From the NCBI GenBank assembly GCA_964419145.1, contig CAYQOM010000006.1:124001-188000 (forward strand): a stretch of 64,000 nucleotides of DNA. The letters are read 5' to 3'. This document shows positions 43,081 through 53,170 of the stretch, piece after piece (the stretch's first letter is position 1; each line of letters starts with the position of its first letter). The position numbers and the translations under genes were made by a program. Source of the DNA: UBA2336 sp964419145 (GTDB lineage: Bacteria; Bacteroidota; Bacteroidia; Cytophagales; Cyclobacteriaceae). Below the pieces are notes generated by a model. The model ran no database searches. It worked only from the letters and a program-made list of their open reading frames with translations, and was not told where the DNA came from.

Positions 43081-43599
43081 TTAGTAGGTAAGGTACCCCG
43101 TCTTAAACCGGCCATCCGTTAACCGAATACCCCGATCACAATCCTCCGCATACACGAGCATCTCAAAGGAACCTTCAATTGTCTGTTTTTCCCGATCAAT
43201 AGTATGCAGAATCAATACACCACTATAATGGGTATCGGTTGTATACACACAGGTTTCCTCAACATTAATGTGAGCGTACTGATTGATTGGGTCATTTAAT
43301 TCATATACGCCTTTCTGAAGATTATTTTCGTTCAACACAAAAACAATACGATCCTGAAGTTCATCACCCATTAGGAGACTGAAATAAGCAAGATCGCCAT
43401 CTTGTGTAAAATTTGCCTGAACATAATGTGTGATTGGTTTACTGTTGTATTTAAAAGCAATGGTGTTAGCGGGAACCGGGCCGCTGTGGTGCGGGTGTGA
43501 CGTACTGGCTCCATCAAAATTGGTTAGGCCATGCAACGCGAACAAGGCGAGGGTCACTAACAGGAATACCGAAATCAGCCTACTATTAAGCATATTCAT
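43081..43599 (-). CDS. Hypothetical exported protein (172 aa)
   Basis: An N-terminal hydrophobic segment (LISVFLLVTLALFALHGL) acts as signal or anchor. The rest is a predicted beta-rich domain of the type found in small Bacteroidota secreted or lipid-anchored proteins (GVYELNDP, GSFEMLVYAED, GRFKTGYL). I do not recognise the family. Start M1 at 43599 or M3 at 43593. Confidence 0.7.
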   Translation of the reverse strand: MNMLNSRLISVFLLVTLALFALHGLTNFDGASTSHPHHSGPVPANTIAFKYNSKPITHYVQANFTQDGDLAYFSLLMGDELQDRIVFVLNENNLQKGVYELNDPINQYAHINVEETCVYTTDTHYSGVLILHTIDREKQTIEGSFEMLVYAEDCDRGIRLTDGRFKTGYLTY

Positions 43600-43728
43600 G
43601 ATTACAAGTTACCTTTCAATTCTAACCCTCAACCGGCCACTTTGTTTATCAAATCGTTATAAAATGCCTCCCTGTTAATAATGCCGTAACACAAAAAAAC
43701 TTAGTAGTTTGCAGGGAAGTTTAATGCT

Positions 43729-46674
43729 ATGCAAACACGTTGGTTCTGGAAAAATTGGTCTATTGAATATCGCGCAATTTGGTACGGGGTAACAACACTC
43801 CTCCTGTCCTCCATTTTGTTTCTTTGGATTGGATATTTTCAAGGGCCGGATGCGGTTATCGACTGGATGGTGTTTCACCAACAGGAAACGCGCGAATCCA
43901 TAAGTCATACATTTGACTTGGGGAATTTTGAGATCTCCATCCCGATTGAATCTTATCTTACCTTTTCTTACTTCAACGGATCTGTTCTACATCCCAATCT
44001 GAATGCCTCTTATTTCTTCCTTATAGGTTTAGTGATTGGGGTGGTGTTGCTGTTAACACTCATCACAACGCTTGATAAATTCTGGTACTTCGCAGGCATG
44101 GGTTTGTTTATTTTATTCATGGTGAGCATGCGCCTGGAAGTACTGAGGCTATTTGAAATAAGCGGGAGAACAATACCGATTATAATCATTTCAGTTTATG
44201 TACTCACGAGTTTTTTATTTAACAGCATTCGTTCATCCACGCCTTTCATATTCAGGTTCCTTACTTTTCTGATACTGACTGCACTGGTAGCGGTTGGTAT
44301 TCATTTCTTTGCAGGGGTTGAGTATCCGTTTTTACATATGGCCGTTACCGGATATCTGCCTGGCTTAATCTTATCTGTCATTTTTATTTTAATGATCGCC
44401 CACGAAATTCCGGCATCATTTGTTTACATCACCAGCGCGGGAACTGCCACTTCAAAAAGCCTGAGGCATTTTTCGATCATCAGTGTAGTGTATATGGTCA
44501 ATCTTGTACTCGCATATATGCACGAGAAAAAACTTATTGAATGGGATTTTATCTACATCAATTTCTTCCTGCTGCTAACACTTTCAGCCCTTTTGGGTGT
44601 ATGGGGGTTTCGTCACCGGGAAAATCTGTATGAAAATATTCTTCCGTTCAGCCCCTCTGGCGCCTACCTGATTGTTATTCTCGGAAGCATCACCTTTTTA
44701 ACGGGTGGCATGTTACTTGGTAATCACAACGATCCTGCCGTTACCATTATCCGTGACATTATCATTTTCAGTCATATCGGTTATGGAGGCATTTTCCTCA
44801 TCTACATTGTTTCAAATTTCATGCTGATGATGGCTGAGAACCTCAATGCATGGAAGGTGCTCTACAAGCCGAGTCGCATGCCGTACTTCACCTTCCGCTT
44901 TGCCGGATTGATTGCTACCCTTGGTTTTGTATTTTACTCAGGCTGGAAAGAATACGCTTATAACGGCATGTCAGGATTTTACAATCAGCTGGGTGATCTA
45001 TATGTGCTGTTAGATCGCGAAACGTTGGCAGAAGCGTATTATCAACAAGGACGTGCGTATGGCTTTCAAAACAACCGGTCGAATTACGTTTTAGCACAAC
45101 GAGAAGTTGGCAAAAATAACCTCAAAAAGGCGTACAATCAATATGACCTTGCAAACGGCATTCGACCAACAGAATATTCACTTGCCAATGAAGGAAATCT
45201 ATTTTTAGCAGAACGAAGAACGTTTGAGTCAATTGCTTCTTTTTCAAAGGCGTTAAACAAATTTCCGGGTTCAGGACCGTTAGAGAATAACCTGGGCTTT
45301 GCTTATTCAAAAATTCATAAGCTTGACTCTTCGTTATATTATTTTGATGCTGCGCGAAAAAATAAAAAATCGAGAGAGGCTGCAGAGGCGAATGTAATCG
45401 CATTGATTGGTAAAGAATACCTTCCTGTACAATCTGATTCGTTGTTACAACAATTTAATGCCCCCTCTCATCTGACCATTGCTAATGCCTTGGCGGTGGC
45501 TTCTTTACAACAACAGACATTTAAGTATTCGGTTGACCCATTGATGAACAGGCAACTTGATATCGGATCTGCTACCCTACTAAACAACTATCTGGTACAC
45601 AACCTAAAAAAAAATGATACAACACTATTGCAACAGGTTGAAAGCATAATCATGGATTCAGCTAACCTGGATTACCAGGAAGCGTTGAAGGCCACATTGG
45701 CACAAGCATATTATTATCAACACAATGTACGTAAAGCTCTTTCTATAATGGGAGAGTTGGGCTACCTGAGTGAAATTATGCAAGGTAAGTTCAATTATAT
45801 TGCAGGGCTGTGGGCGCTGGAACAAGGGAGTCCGGAACTGGCCATTACGAGCTTCAACTTTGCTGTGCAACACAATTATAAGGAGGCACGCCTGTACAAT
45901 ACATTGGCCCTTGCAGAAGCAAGGCAATTTGCGGAAGCCCTTGCCGAAGCAGATTCATTGACACGCCATGAAGATGAAAACATCCAGGAGATCGGAAGGC
46001 AACTCAAAAAAGTATTAAGTTCTTCTGTTAATATTGATACGTTTAATGACCTGGAGAAGTATCAATTCTTTCGCTACCGTATAGGAGTTGCGGATACCAT
46101 CCTGTTTTCGCGCATGCTGCCCTTGTTTGAAAATACAGACTATAAGGCCACTGCCCTTGTTGAGATGGCAGAACGTCAGCTCGATTTCAATAGAATTTCA
46201 ACGGCTGTTCGATACCTGAATGAGGCCGCAACTTTGGAGCTAACCGATAACGAGCTCACTGAAAAAATAAATCATCTGAGGCTAAAACTCTTCGCAACCC
46301 TTAACAGGGTCGATCAACTTGAACAGGAAATTAAGGAAACAAGCTTTTCGGCTGATCAGTTGCTTGAAAAACTGCTCTATGAATCGCTAATAAACCAACA
46401 CAAGGGCGACACTACGCGGGCCAAAGCAGGTTTCAATTTATTGGCTCATTTCAATCCGTTTTTTGAAGATGGTGTAATCGCTGCAGCTAATTTCTTCAGC
46501 AAGCAAAATCCTGATGCGTTCACTGCCTATAATATTCTTGCAGAAGCCGTTCAGATAAACACAACCTCGTACAGGCTTTGGATGGCGTACGCGGAAGAAG
46601 CTACACGAGTTGGCTTTGATAACTATGCTGTAGTTGCCTTAGAAGAGGCTGAATCATTTAAGCGAAGAAGGTAA
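43729..46674 (+). CDS. Large membrane protein with TPR-like C-terminal half (981 aa)
   Basis: About ten hydrophobic segments fill residues 1-420, after which a soluble helical region of ~550 residues runs to the end. TPR-like helices are seen (LGDLYVLLDRETLAEAYYQQ, ANEGNLFLAERRTFESIAS, ENNLGFAYSKIHKLDSSLYY). The combination of polytopic membrane domain and long TPR tail suggests a scaffold or sensor at the membrane. I do not recognise the family. It converges on the SET gene with a six-base gap. Confidence 0.8.
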   Translation: MQTRWFWKNWSIEYRAIWYGVTTLLLSSILFLWIGYFQGPDAVIDWMVFHQQETRESISHTFDLGNFEISIPIESYLTFSYFNGSVLHPNLNASYFFLIGLVIGVVLLLTLITTLDKFWYFAGMGLFILFMVSMRLEVLRLFEISGRTIPIIIISVYVLTSFLFNSIRSSTPFIFRFLTFLILTALVAVGIHFFAGVEYPFLHMAVTGYLPGLILSVIFILMIAHEIPASFVYITSAGTATSKSLRHFSIISVVYMVNLVLAYMHEKKLIEWDFIYINFFLLLTLSALLGVWGFRHRENLYENILPFSPSGAYLIVILGSITFLTGGMLLGNHNDPAVTIIRDIIIFSHIGYGGIFLIYIVSNFMLMMAENLNAWKVLYKPSRMPYFTFRFAGLIATLGFVFYSGWKEYAYNGMSGFYNQLGDLYVLLDRETLAEAYYQQGRAYGFQNNRSNYVLAQREVGKNNLKKAYNQYDLANGIRPTEYSLANEGNLFLAERRTFESIASFSKALNKFPGSGPLENNLGFAYSKIHKLDSSLYYFDAARKNKKSREAAEANVIALIGKEYLPVQSDSLLQQFNAPSHLTIANALAVASLQQQTFKYSVDPLMNRQLDIGSATLLNNYLVHNLKKNDTTLLQQVESIIMDSANLDYQEALKATLAQAYYYQHNVRKALSIMGELGYLSEIMQGKFNYIAGLWALEQGSPELAITSFNFAVQHNYKEARLYNTLALAEARQFAEALAEADSLTRHEDENIQEIGRQLKKVLSSSVNIDTFNDLEKYQFFRYRIGVADTILFSRMLPLFENTDYKATALVEMAERQLDFNRISTAVRYLNEAATLELTDNELTEKINHLRLKLFATLNRVDQLEQEIKETSFSADQLLEKLLYESLINQHKGDTTRAKAGFNLLAHFNPFFEDGVIAAANFFSKQNPDAFTAYNILAEAVQINTTSYRLWMAYAEEATRVGFDNYAVVALEEAESFKRRR

Positions 46675-46680
46675 ATAAGC

Positions 46681-47187
46681 TTAATGCACGTGTGTGTCTA
46701 CACGCTTGGCAGTTTTTCGCTTGTAGTGCTTTTTGGTTTTGCCTTTGCTCTTCTTTTCAACGCGCTTTTCTTTCTTTGCCAGATTGATATTCTCACGGAT
46801 GGTATTCCAATAATCCGGACCATAATCCACAAAAATCTCAGCACCCTTGGGGATATCGCGCTTGGATTCAATATAGGCTTTGAGGCCATCGGTAATATAA
46901 TCGCAATTGTTACGCAATCCTTTCACCTTGGATAAGCCCTTGGCATCGTTGGCATAACGCGCCAGGTGGCGTTCCGTTTTCCAGGCATCAATAACATGGT
47001 AACGTTTTACATAAAAGATGTAGCCGTTTTTACCGTCATCATCCTTTACTTCTTTCCAGGTGGTAATCTTGCCTTTGTACTCCACAATGCGTGTTCCTTT
47101 GGGGATTGCCACTTTGGTGAACAGCCCCTTGCCGGCATTCGGCAGTGTGGACTTTTTAACGTACAGATGTTTTTCGAGTAGTGCCAT
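46681..47187 (-). CDS. SET domain protein (putative protein-lysine methyltransferase)
   Basis: 168 residues. A SET core begins LPNAGKGLFTKVAIPKGTRI, then VEYKGKIT and, at the catalytic end, GAEIFVDYGPDYW. The usual NHSC segment is replaced by RYANDAKG and NNCDY. The last 30 residues are Lys/Arg-rich (KEKRVEKKSKGKTKKHYKRK), suggesting binding to nucleic acid or an acidic partner. Bacterial SET proteins are rare and their targets mostly unknown. Confidence 0.87.
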   Translation of the reverse strand: MALLEKHLYVKKSTLPNAGKGLFTKVAIPKGTRIVEYKGKITTWKEVKDDDGKNGYIFYVKRYHVIDAWKTERHLARYANDAKGLSKVKGLRNNCDYITDGLKAYIESKRDIPKGAEIFVDYGPDYWNTIRENINLAKKEKRVEKKSKGKTKKHYKRKTAKRVDTHVH

Positions 47188-47254
47188 TCGTTTAAAAAAT
47201 CGGGCGTGAAGATAGAGGAATTTTAACTGGCAGAAAATTTATTGCTCAGGTATC

Positions 47255-47995
47255 TCACTTTTCTTTTCGCAAGTCAAGATTATGAAATACAAACAAGCGG
47301 ATCGCGTGTGCATTTGTGAATGTGTAAGGAACAGGTTGCGCCACAAATACATTCAGGTAGCCTATTTGTGCGTTTAGTGATTTGGTGAACTGGTACCCCA
47401 CACCCGCAAAGAATCGGTTTTGGTCGAAATAATTATTCGCTACTTCCTTTCCGGCATTGATCAGAATTTCGTTGTTAACAAAGGCAAAAGGTGTTTTGGG
47501 TTGCACTCCGCCTGCTTTAAGCGGGATAGTGAATGCGATGTTGTATCGGAAACGATAGGTGAACAAGTAATCATCCAACAACTCAGTTCCGTTTGATTTA
47601 CGCCTGAAACGCTCCTCCAGACGTACATACTGCATCATACTGAAATGCTTACGCTTATCGAACCACTGAATCTGTTGCCATGGCCGGTGCTCAGGTATGT
47701 TGGGCACCTCATCCGAACCGGAATATGCGGTGATGTACCCATATCCGGCTGTTAGTCGCACATTATCATTCAAAAAATAAATGTAGCCTGCACGAAGAAT
47801 GGAAATACCGGCACGATCAACAAAATTATCCGTAAGCCGAAGTTGTGGATCGAGCCATATTCCGGAACGATCAGTGAGCCGGGTTTGGTTAAAATACCCG
47901 AACCAGAGTTGCTCGTTTGTTACTATATTTTTTACCTGGGCATTCGAAACAAAAAAAATCATCAAAAGAAAACTCAGTGCCAATAATCTCGTCAT
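47255..47995 (-). CDS. DUF2490 outer-membrane beta-barrel protein
   Basis: 246 residues with a signal peptide (MTRLLALSFLLMIFFVSNAQ). Alternating hydrophobic/polar beta strands (LTAGYGYITAYSG, YLFTYRFRYNIAFTIPL, FFAGVGYQF) and a C-terminal aromatic strand fit an outer-membrane barrel of the DUF2490 family. Function unknown. It is 59 bp after the TonB receptor gene on the same strand. Confidence 0.87.
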   Translation of the reverse strand: MTRLLALSFLLMIFFVSNAQVKNIVTNEQLWFGYFNQTRLTDRSGIWLDPQLRLTDNFVDRAGISILRAGYIYFLNDNVRLTAGYGYITAYSGSDEVPNIPEHRPWQQIQWFDKRKHFSMMQYVRLEERFRRKSNGTELLDDYLFTYRFRYNIAFTIPLKAGGVQPKTPFAFVNNEILINAGKEVANNYFDQNRFFAGVGYQFTKSLNAQIGYLNVFVAQPVPYTFTNAHAIRLFVFHNLDLRKEK

Positions 47996-48054
47996 GTCTT
48001 TACGTTTTTAATTTCATTCGCAAGGCACGATTATACTACTATCTGCACGATATT

Positions 48055-50604
48055 TCAATAAGAATACCGCAAGGTGATACCAAACGTGCGCTGGTCGCCT
48101 AAAACGGCAGCGTAATGTCCGGCATTCCCAGCGGCCGGTAATAATTGCTCGAAATAATTGGTGTTAAAAATATTTCTGCCCCAGAAATACGCAGATAAGC
48201 CTGTTGTAAACCGGACACCGAACCGGGCACTTGTCAGCGCATATCCATCAATATTCAGGTATTGTGATGGCGATGGACTGGATGAAAAAGAAGATCGCGC
48301 ATATGCGTCAAAGGCTAAAAATAATTTCCCCTCCTGTGCTAAAACGGTTAACATATTTGATTGAAGTTCTCCGCCAACCGAACCTGCCCATTTGGAAATT
48401 CCGGGCAAGGTGCCCCCGGAAATATCTTTGAAAGTACTCCCTCCTCCTGTTTCTTCCAATGGAACTGGAGCATTAGGAAAAGAAACATACTTACCAACCG
48501 TATAGGCCAAGGCACTGTAAAAGGAGAAATTTTTTCCAACCCTCGCATTCGCATCAATTTCTGCTCCATAAACCCGAACCCTTTCGGCATTTGCAAGGTA
48601 GCCTCGGTTTACGCCTACTTCGGCTGTTTGTACCAAGGTCTGAAAGTCGCGGATGTCAGTATTATGTACAACAAGATTGAGGGTTGATCTTTCGGTTGGC
48701 CGGGTTTTTACACCGATCTCAACATGTGTTACATATTCCGGTTTGATCCGTGCCAGATCAATCAACACTTCGCCTGACGCAGTAGGCAACCCGCCCAGGT
48801 TTACACCAACAGGTTTGTAGCTATTGGAATACGTGACAAAGGTATTTACGCGTCCTGTTGCTTTATAGGACAACGTTACCTGCCCGGAAAAATTCCATTC
48901 ATCAACTGAAGCATCAAATTGCTGATCGGTGTACACAGATCTTTTTATGGCCAGCAACGCGGGATCATCCGTTTGCAACCCTCCATAGGTTTCGCGGTTA
49001 AAGTTTACTTGCTTTTCATCATAGTTGAATCGAATTCCCGGAAGCAGGTGGAGCTTGTCAGTAATAGCCCAGTCGAGTTGACCGAATACAGCAGCCCCTA
49101 ACGTTTTCAAACGTGATCGGGTACGTATGCCATAACCTTCAAGCAAACCGGGTGTTTCCCACAACTCGCTGGTGGAGTTTTGCGAAAAGCGCCATTGTGC
49201 AGCACCCGACTCTTCCGTATGATAAGGGTCGGTCACTAAATCCTGATCAATGATAAACAATCCGATTACTCCGCTTAATCTTGAGCTCAAATCTCCTGCA
49301 TATCGTATTTCCTGGGTCCATTGCTGGTGTTTGGATGGTGCCTGCGATAAAGTAAGTACGGGTAAACCTGTAAAATCCCGGTCGTTAGAAGGGTCCCAAT
49401 TCCAATACCTCCACGCTGTTGTTGAGGTTAGGGTTCCGTTTCCAATTTTTGCATCCACATTTAGCGATATGCCGCCCAGATCATTTCCAGATCGCCAGGT
49501 GGTACTATGATCGATCTTCCGATCAAACGGATTGCGGCTGGGCAGTTCATAATTCAAATCAGCAATAATCTGTTCAAACTGCCGGTAGGCAGCCCGTTGT
49601 GTGGTTACCACTCCGGCAACAACCTGTGCATACCCATCCGGCCGCTGTCGGTTGCCATCGCCTGACAGTGTAATTTTTACTTTTGATGTTGGTGTATACA
49701 ACAACTGAACTCTGTAACCGAGGTTGTTGAGATCGTTCGTGTATTTTTGTGTTGCCACATTATAGATCAATCCATCACGTTGTGTTCCTGAAAAAGAAAT
49801 CCGTGCGGCCAACTTCTCACTCAACGGCCCGGTAACGGAACTCTTGGCTTGTATAAAACCAAAGTTACCGTAGCTCACTTCAAATGATCCGCCAGGTGTA
49901 AAACTGGCCTCACGTGTTTTAATGTTCAACGCACCGGCCGTAGTATTTTTTCCGAACAGTGTTCCTTGCGGTCCACGCAATACTTCAATTTGCTCTAGGT
50001 CAACAAAGTCGAGTGTGGTGGCAGCCGGGCGCGCATAATACACACCATCAACATAAAACCCAACACCCGGATCTATGCCATCGTTTGTCAATCCAAAAGT
50101 TGATCCCAAGCCCCGCACATTCAGTGTAGTGTTGCGCGGGTTTGATGAGTAGAGTTGAACGGTTGGCACAAGTTCCTTTACACGATTAACGTTAAATGCT
50201 CCTGCATCTTCAATCAGATCGCCACTAACTACCGATATAGGTATAGGAACCGATTGAGCTGTTTCACTTCGTCTCCGTGCTGTTACCACTACTTCATTCA
50301 TCATGTTATCGTCAACCAGTATAACCTCAAGCGGTACATCGGAACGTTCACGAACCTGGATCTCTTGAGGTTTAAAACCCACTGAACTGATTTGAAGAAC
50401 AACTGGTAAGGCTTTAGGGATGGTAATAGTGAATAATCCGTCATCGCCTGCAATAGCGTATAAATTTGTTCCCTTTACCAGTACGCTGGCAGCAGCAAGT
50501 GGAACCCCATCACGGTCTTTGACAAAACCTGTTAAGGCTTGTTGAGCCATGGCCGTATTACTAACAGATACAAGCCAAAGCATAATGCGTTGAAATTGTT
50601 TCAT
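48055..50604 (-). CDS. TonB-dependent receptor with CarboxypepD_reg-like domain
   Basis: Outer-membrane active-transport receptor, 849 residues. A signal peptide is followed by a CarboxypepD_reg-like domain (about 22-105: LTGFVKDRDGVPLAAASVLV). Next comes the TonB box region (NEVVVTARRR) and the plug (VRGLGSTFGL, VDLEQIEVLRGPQGTLFGKN). A 22-strand-type barrel completes it, ending in GITLRYSY. No SusD partner is adjacent, so iron-siderophore or another small ligand is more likely than glycan. Substrate unknown. Confidence 0.92.
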   Translation of the reverse strand: MKQFQRIMLWLVSVSNTAMAQQALTGFVKDRDGVPLAAASVLVKGTNLYAIAGDDGLFTITIPKALPVVLQISSVGFKPQEIQVRERSDVPLEVILVDDNMMNEVVVTARRRSETAQSVPIPISVVSGDLIEDAGAFNVNRVKELVPTVQLYSSNPRNTTLNVRGLGSTFGLTNDGIDPGVGFYVDGVYYARPAATTLDFVDLEQIEVLRGPQGTLFGKNTTAGALNIKTREASFTPGGSFEVSYGNFGFIQAKSSVTGPLSEKLAARISFSGTQRDGLIYNVATQKYTNDLNNLGYRVQLLYTPTSKVKITLSGDGNRQRPDGYAQVVAGVVTTQRAAYRQFEQIIADLNYELPSRNPFDRKIDHSTTWRSGNDLGGISLNVDAKIGNGTLTSTTAWRYWNWDPSNDRDFTGLPVLTLSQAPSKHQQWTQEIRYAGDLSSRLSGVIGLFIIDQDLVTDPYHTEESGAAQWRFSQNSTSELWETPGLLEGYGIRTRSRLKTLGAAVFGQLDWAITDKLHLLPGIRFNYDEKQVNFNRETYGGLQTDDPALLAIKRSVYTDQQFDASVDEWNFSGQVTLSYKATGRVNTFVTYSNSYKPVGVNLGGLPTASGEVLIDLARIKPEYVTHVEIGVKTRPTERSTLNLVVHNTDIRDFQTLVQTAEVGVNRGYLANAERVRVYGAEIDANARVGKNFSFYSALAYTVGKYVSFPNAPVPLEETGGGSTFKDISGGTLPGISKWAGSVGGELQSNMLTVLAQEGKLFLAFDAYARSSFSSSPSPSQYLNIDGYALTSARFGVRFTTGLSAYFWGRNIFNTNYFEQLLPAAGNAGHYAAVLGDQRTFGITLRYSY

Positions 50605-50748
50605 AGGTTCAGTTTAAAGTTCAAATCAAGTAATAAATGTCTACTAAATCAATAGACTTAATAGTTTTTATTTTCAAACTTAAACCTAACCATGTGCTAC
50701 TAAAGAAGAAAAGAGTGGTGTTATTAACCTGAAAATGCTGTTATCTAA

Positions 50749-51498
50749 TCATGGCTTGCGCAAATACACTTTGCCGTATTTTGATTCGAACGTATAGCGC
50801 GGACCTGTTCCGGGCTTTACAGACACTTGCGTCCATTTGTTGTAGTTGGAGTCCCTATCCTTTTCTGAGTCAAATGCGAGATCAAGATTAGTAAGTATTT
50901 CACCATAATGTGTCCGTGCAATCAACTCACCTGTGGCACGTGCGTTGATTGTTGCATCTACGCCCCCATATTTTGCATCAACCGAAAGCGGAGCATTAAA
51001 TCCCAGTACTTCAACCAATCCATACTTGGCAAGCACAGACGTTTCCATGCCAGCCGGTACGAAAATTTCCAATTGAATCTCTTTGATAACTCCCGAAGAC
51101 ATATACGTATAGTTTCCACCATGCTCTTCCAGGAATTTTTTTACTTCAGGGTCTTTATAATCCTTGCCCTTAAAAACGTATTCCGTATCACCCTTCTTAA
51201 TCACAATCCGTTTGGGAAGATTATCCATGTCTTTTATTGTAGACGACACATTTACCGTATTGCCATTGGTTTGTGTAACCAATTCAAAAGCCTCATCATT
51301 CTCACCTTTGTTGATACTGACAGTGCCTTTGATCAATACCTCCTTTTTATCCCAGGTTTGAATTTTGATCAATTCAGGATAGTCAAAATCTAATGCCAGT
51401 TTTTGTCCTGCCTGCACCGGAACTGCCTTTTCAATTTTGGTTTGGGCAAACATCGTCCCGCTCAGGACGATCAGCCCCAGTATTAGTTTTGTTTTCAT
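50749..51498 (-). CDS. Secreted DUF4097-like beta-strand repeat protein
   Basis: 249 residues. A signal peptide (MKTKLILGLIVLSGTMFAQ) is followed by repeating beta strands of the DUF4097 type (ELIKIQTWDKKEVLIKGT, AKYGLVEVLGFN, KYGGVDATINARA, SKYGKVYLRKP). Function unknown; commonly seen near ECF sigma/anti-sigma pairs. It is paralogous to the next gene upstream. Confidence 0.8.
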   Translation of the reverse strand: MKTKLILGLIVLSGTMFAQTKIEKAVPVQAGQKLALDFDYPELIKIQTWDKKEVLIKGTVSINKGENDEAFELVTQTNGNTVNVSSTIKDMDNLPKRIVIKKGDTEYVFKGKDYKDPEVKKFLEEHGGNYTYMSSGVIKEIQLEIFVPAGMETSVLAKYGLVEVLGFNAPLSVDAKYGGVDATINARATGELIARTHYGEILTNLDLAFDSEKDRDSNYNKWTQVSVKPGTGPRYTFESKYGKVYLRKP

Positions 51499-51562
51499 AC
51501 CGTTAGGGATTATGTAGTCCAGATCATCCGGTAAATTTTATCAGGATGATCTGGACGACTGG

Positions 51563-52327
51563 TTACTTCTTACGTAAGTAGATGTTGTTGTGGGTAGATG
51601 ACAGTTGCATTTCAAGTCCTCCACCATTCAATTTGCCGTTCACTTTATTGGAACCGTATTTCTTCCATTCACCCTGACCATCAAACTCAATTTTAATGGC
51701 CGGATCAACAAACATTTCTCCCCAGCTTGTACTCATAGCCAGGTTGGCCTTGGTGGTAGCAGGCAGGGTTACATCCACCGCACCATGAACCGACACAATT
51801 GAAATCGGGTTGTTGATGGTGGCCCCAAAAATCACATCAATGCTTCCGTGCACTGTCTTCACCATCAACGGCCCGGTAACATTATCCAGGTGAACACTAT
51901 TGTGTAGCGTGGATATTTCGATTTCGTTAGCTACATTCTTGAACTTTACACTGTTTCCGTAAGGCGATGAATGGGAATACAAAATGGATACGCCTTTAGG
52001 TACAAGTATTTTTACTTTGGGGCCGTCCATTTTTTTCATTTGATACACCTCCACGGTGCTCCCATTATCCTTTACCGATAAACCAATACCGGTATTATCT
52101 TCTAATCCCATGGCGCTGATAGCACGCAGGCCTTCAGCACGCTTGTCTTTTTCCTTGACCCCATCCATAGACGAGAACACGATTTCTTTTCCGTCATACC
52201 CTTCAATGGTTACGTTGTTCACTTCACTGATCATCAGTTTGCCCGAAGTTTTGGCCAGCTTATATTCCTGGGCAAAACCCCCGGTGGCTACAAGTAGTAA
52301 TGCTATTGCTAAAATTTGCTTTTTCAT
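51563..52327 (-). CDS. Secreted DUF4097-like beta-strand repeat protein
   Basis: 254 residues. Signal peptide (MKKQILAIALLLVATGGFAQ), then VNNVTIEGYDGKEIVF and repeating beta strands (EISTLHNSVHLDN, VKTVHGSIDVIFG, VSVHGAVDVTLP, SSTHNNIYLRK). It is the second paralogue in a row after the sigma/anti-sigma genes, in the same direction, suggesting one regulated group. Confidence 0.82.
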   Translation of the reverse strand: MKKQILAIALLLVATGGFAQEYKLAKTSGKLMISEVNNVTIEGYDGKEIVFSSMDGVKEKDKRAEGLRAISAMGLEDNTGIGLSVKDNGSTVEVYQMKKMDGPKVKILVPKGVSILYSHSSPYGNSVKFKNVANEIEISTLHNSVHLDNVTGPLMVKTVHGSIDVIFGATINNPISIVSVHGAVDVTLPATTKANLAMSTSWGEMFVDPAIKIEFDGQGEWKKYGSNKVNGKLNGGGLEMQLSSTHNNIYLRKK

Positions 52328-52381
52328 TTTTTTAAAGAGTTAAATAGTAATCAAACATTTATATATACATCGCGAATGTTT

Positions 52382-53170
52382 CTAGGATAGTTTAAAAATT
52401 CCTGCGTGCGCTTCATCTTTTACCGCGGGTAACACCTGTTCATCATCAATGATCCGCTCAAAAGATTTTACAGCTCCTTTTTCTTTCATCTGCACCAGCA
52501 ACTGAATCAACGCAATCTGAACCACAGGATCCTTTTGTGCTGATAAGGATTGAACCAATGCTTTCCGAACTTTCTCCTCTTCCGTAAACTTGCTCAACGC
52601 TTCAATTGCTGCAAGTCGCACATTGCTGTTACCGTCATTATTCATAGTGGTTACAAGCGCATCCACAATTTCATCATCCGGCTTATTGGCTTGCACCGAT
52701 TCATAGGCCGCCATAACTCCCAGCATGCGTTGGCTGGCCGACTGATTATTATTCATTTGTGCAAGAACAAGTCTGCGTGTTTCTTGCATCTCCAATTGTA
52801 ATGCCGCTAACTCGTTCCGCTGTTGATTTTGCTGGCTGATCCAATACCCTACCCCACCACCAACAATGAGTAAAGCCACAGCAGCCGCAGCCCGATACCA
52901 GGCCGGTGTAAAGAATACGGTTTTGGATTTTTGTTCCAGATCAATTTCTGCTTGGAGAAATGCTTCAAAATTTTGCTTGAGCTTTTCTGATGGTTCAATC
53001 TTATTGGATCGATCCATTACCTGCATCACTTCCTTCAACTGCTCATATAGTTTGTAAGCCTCGGCATTTTTCACAAGCTCCTGTTCGATCACTTGTTTAT
53101 CCACCTCGTTTAGCTTCCCATCGATGTAATCGATGATCATGCTTGCTAATTTTTCCTGATCCATATTCAT
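52382..53170 (-). CDS. Anti-sigma factor candidate with HEAT-like repeats
   Basis: 262 residues. A soluble N-terminus (MNMDQEKLASMIIDYIDGKL, residues 1-60) is followed by one transmembrane segment (AAAAVALLIVGGGVGYWI, about 91-108). The exterior part has HEAT-like helices (NSNVRLAAIEALSKF, DPVVQIALIQLLVQM). Its start overlaps the sigma gene stop (ATGA), the usual arrangement for an anti-sigma. No zinc-anti-sigma Cys/His motif is seen. The HEAT tail could sense envelope state. Confidence 0.8.
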   Translation of the reverse strand: MNMDQEKLASMIIDYIDGKLNEVDKQVIEQELVKNAEAYKLYEQLKEVMQVMDRSNKIEPSEKLKQNFEAFLQAEIDLEQKSKTVFFTPAWYRAAAAVALLIVGGGVGYWISQQNQQRNELAALQLEMQETRRLVLAQMNNNQSASQRMLGVMAAYESVQANKPDDEIVDALVTTMNNDGNSNVRLAAIEALSKFTEEEKVRKALVQSLSAQKDPVVQIALIQLLVQMKEKGAVKSFERIIDDEQVLPAVKDEAHAGIFKLS

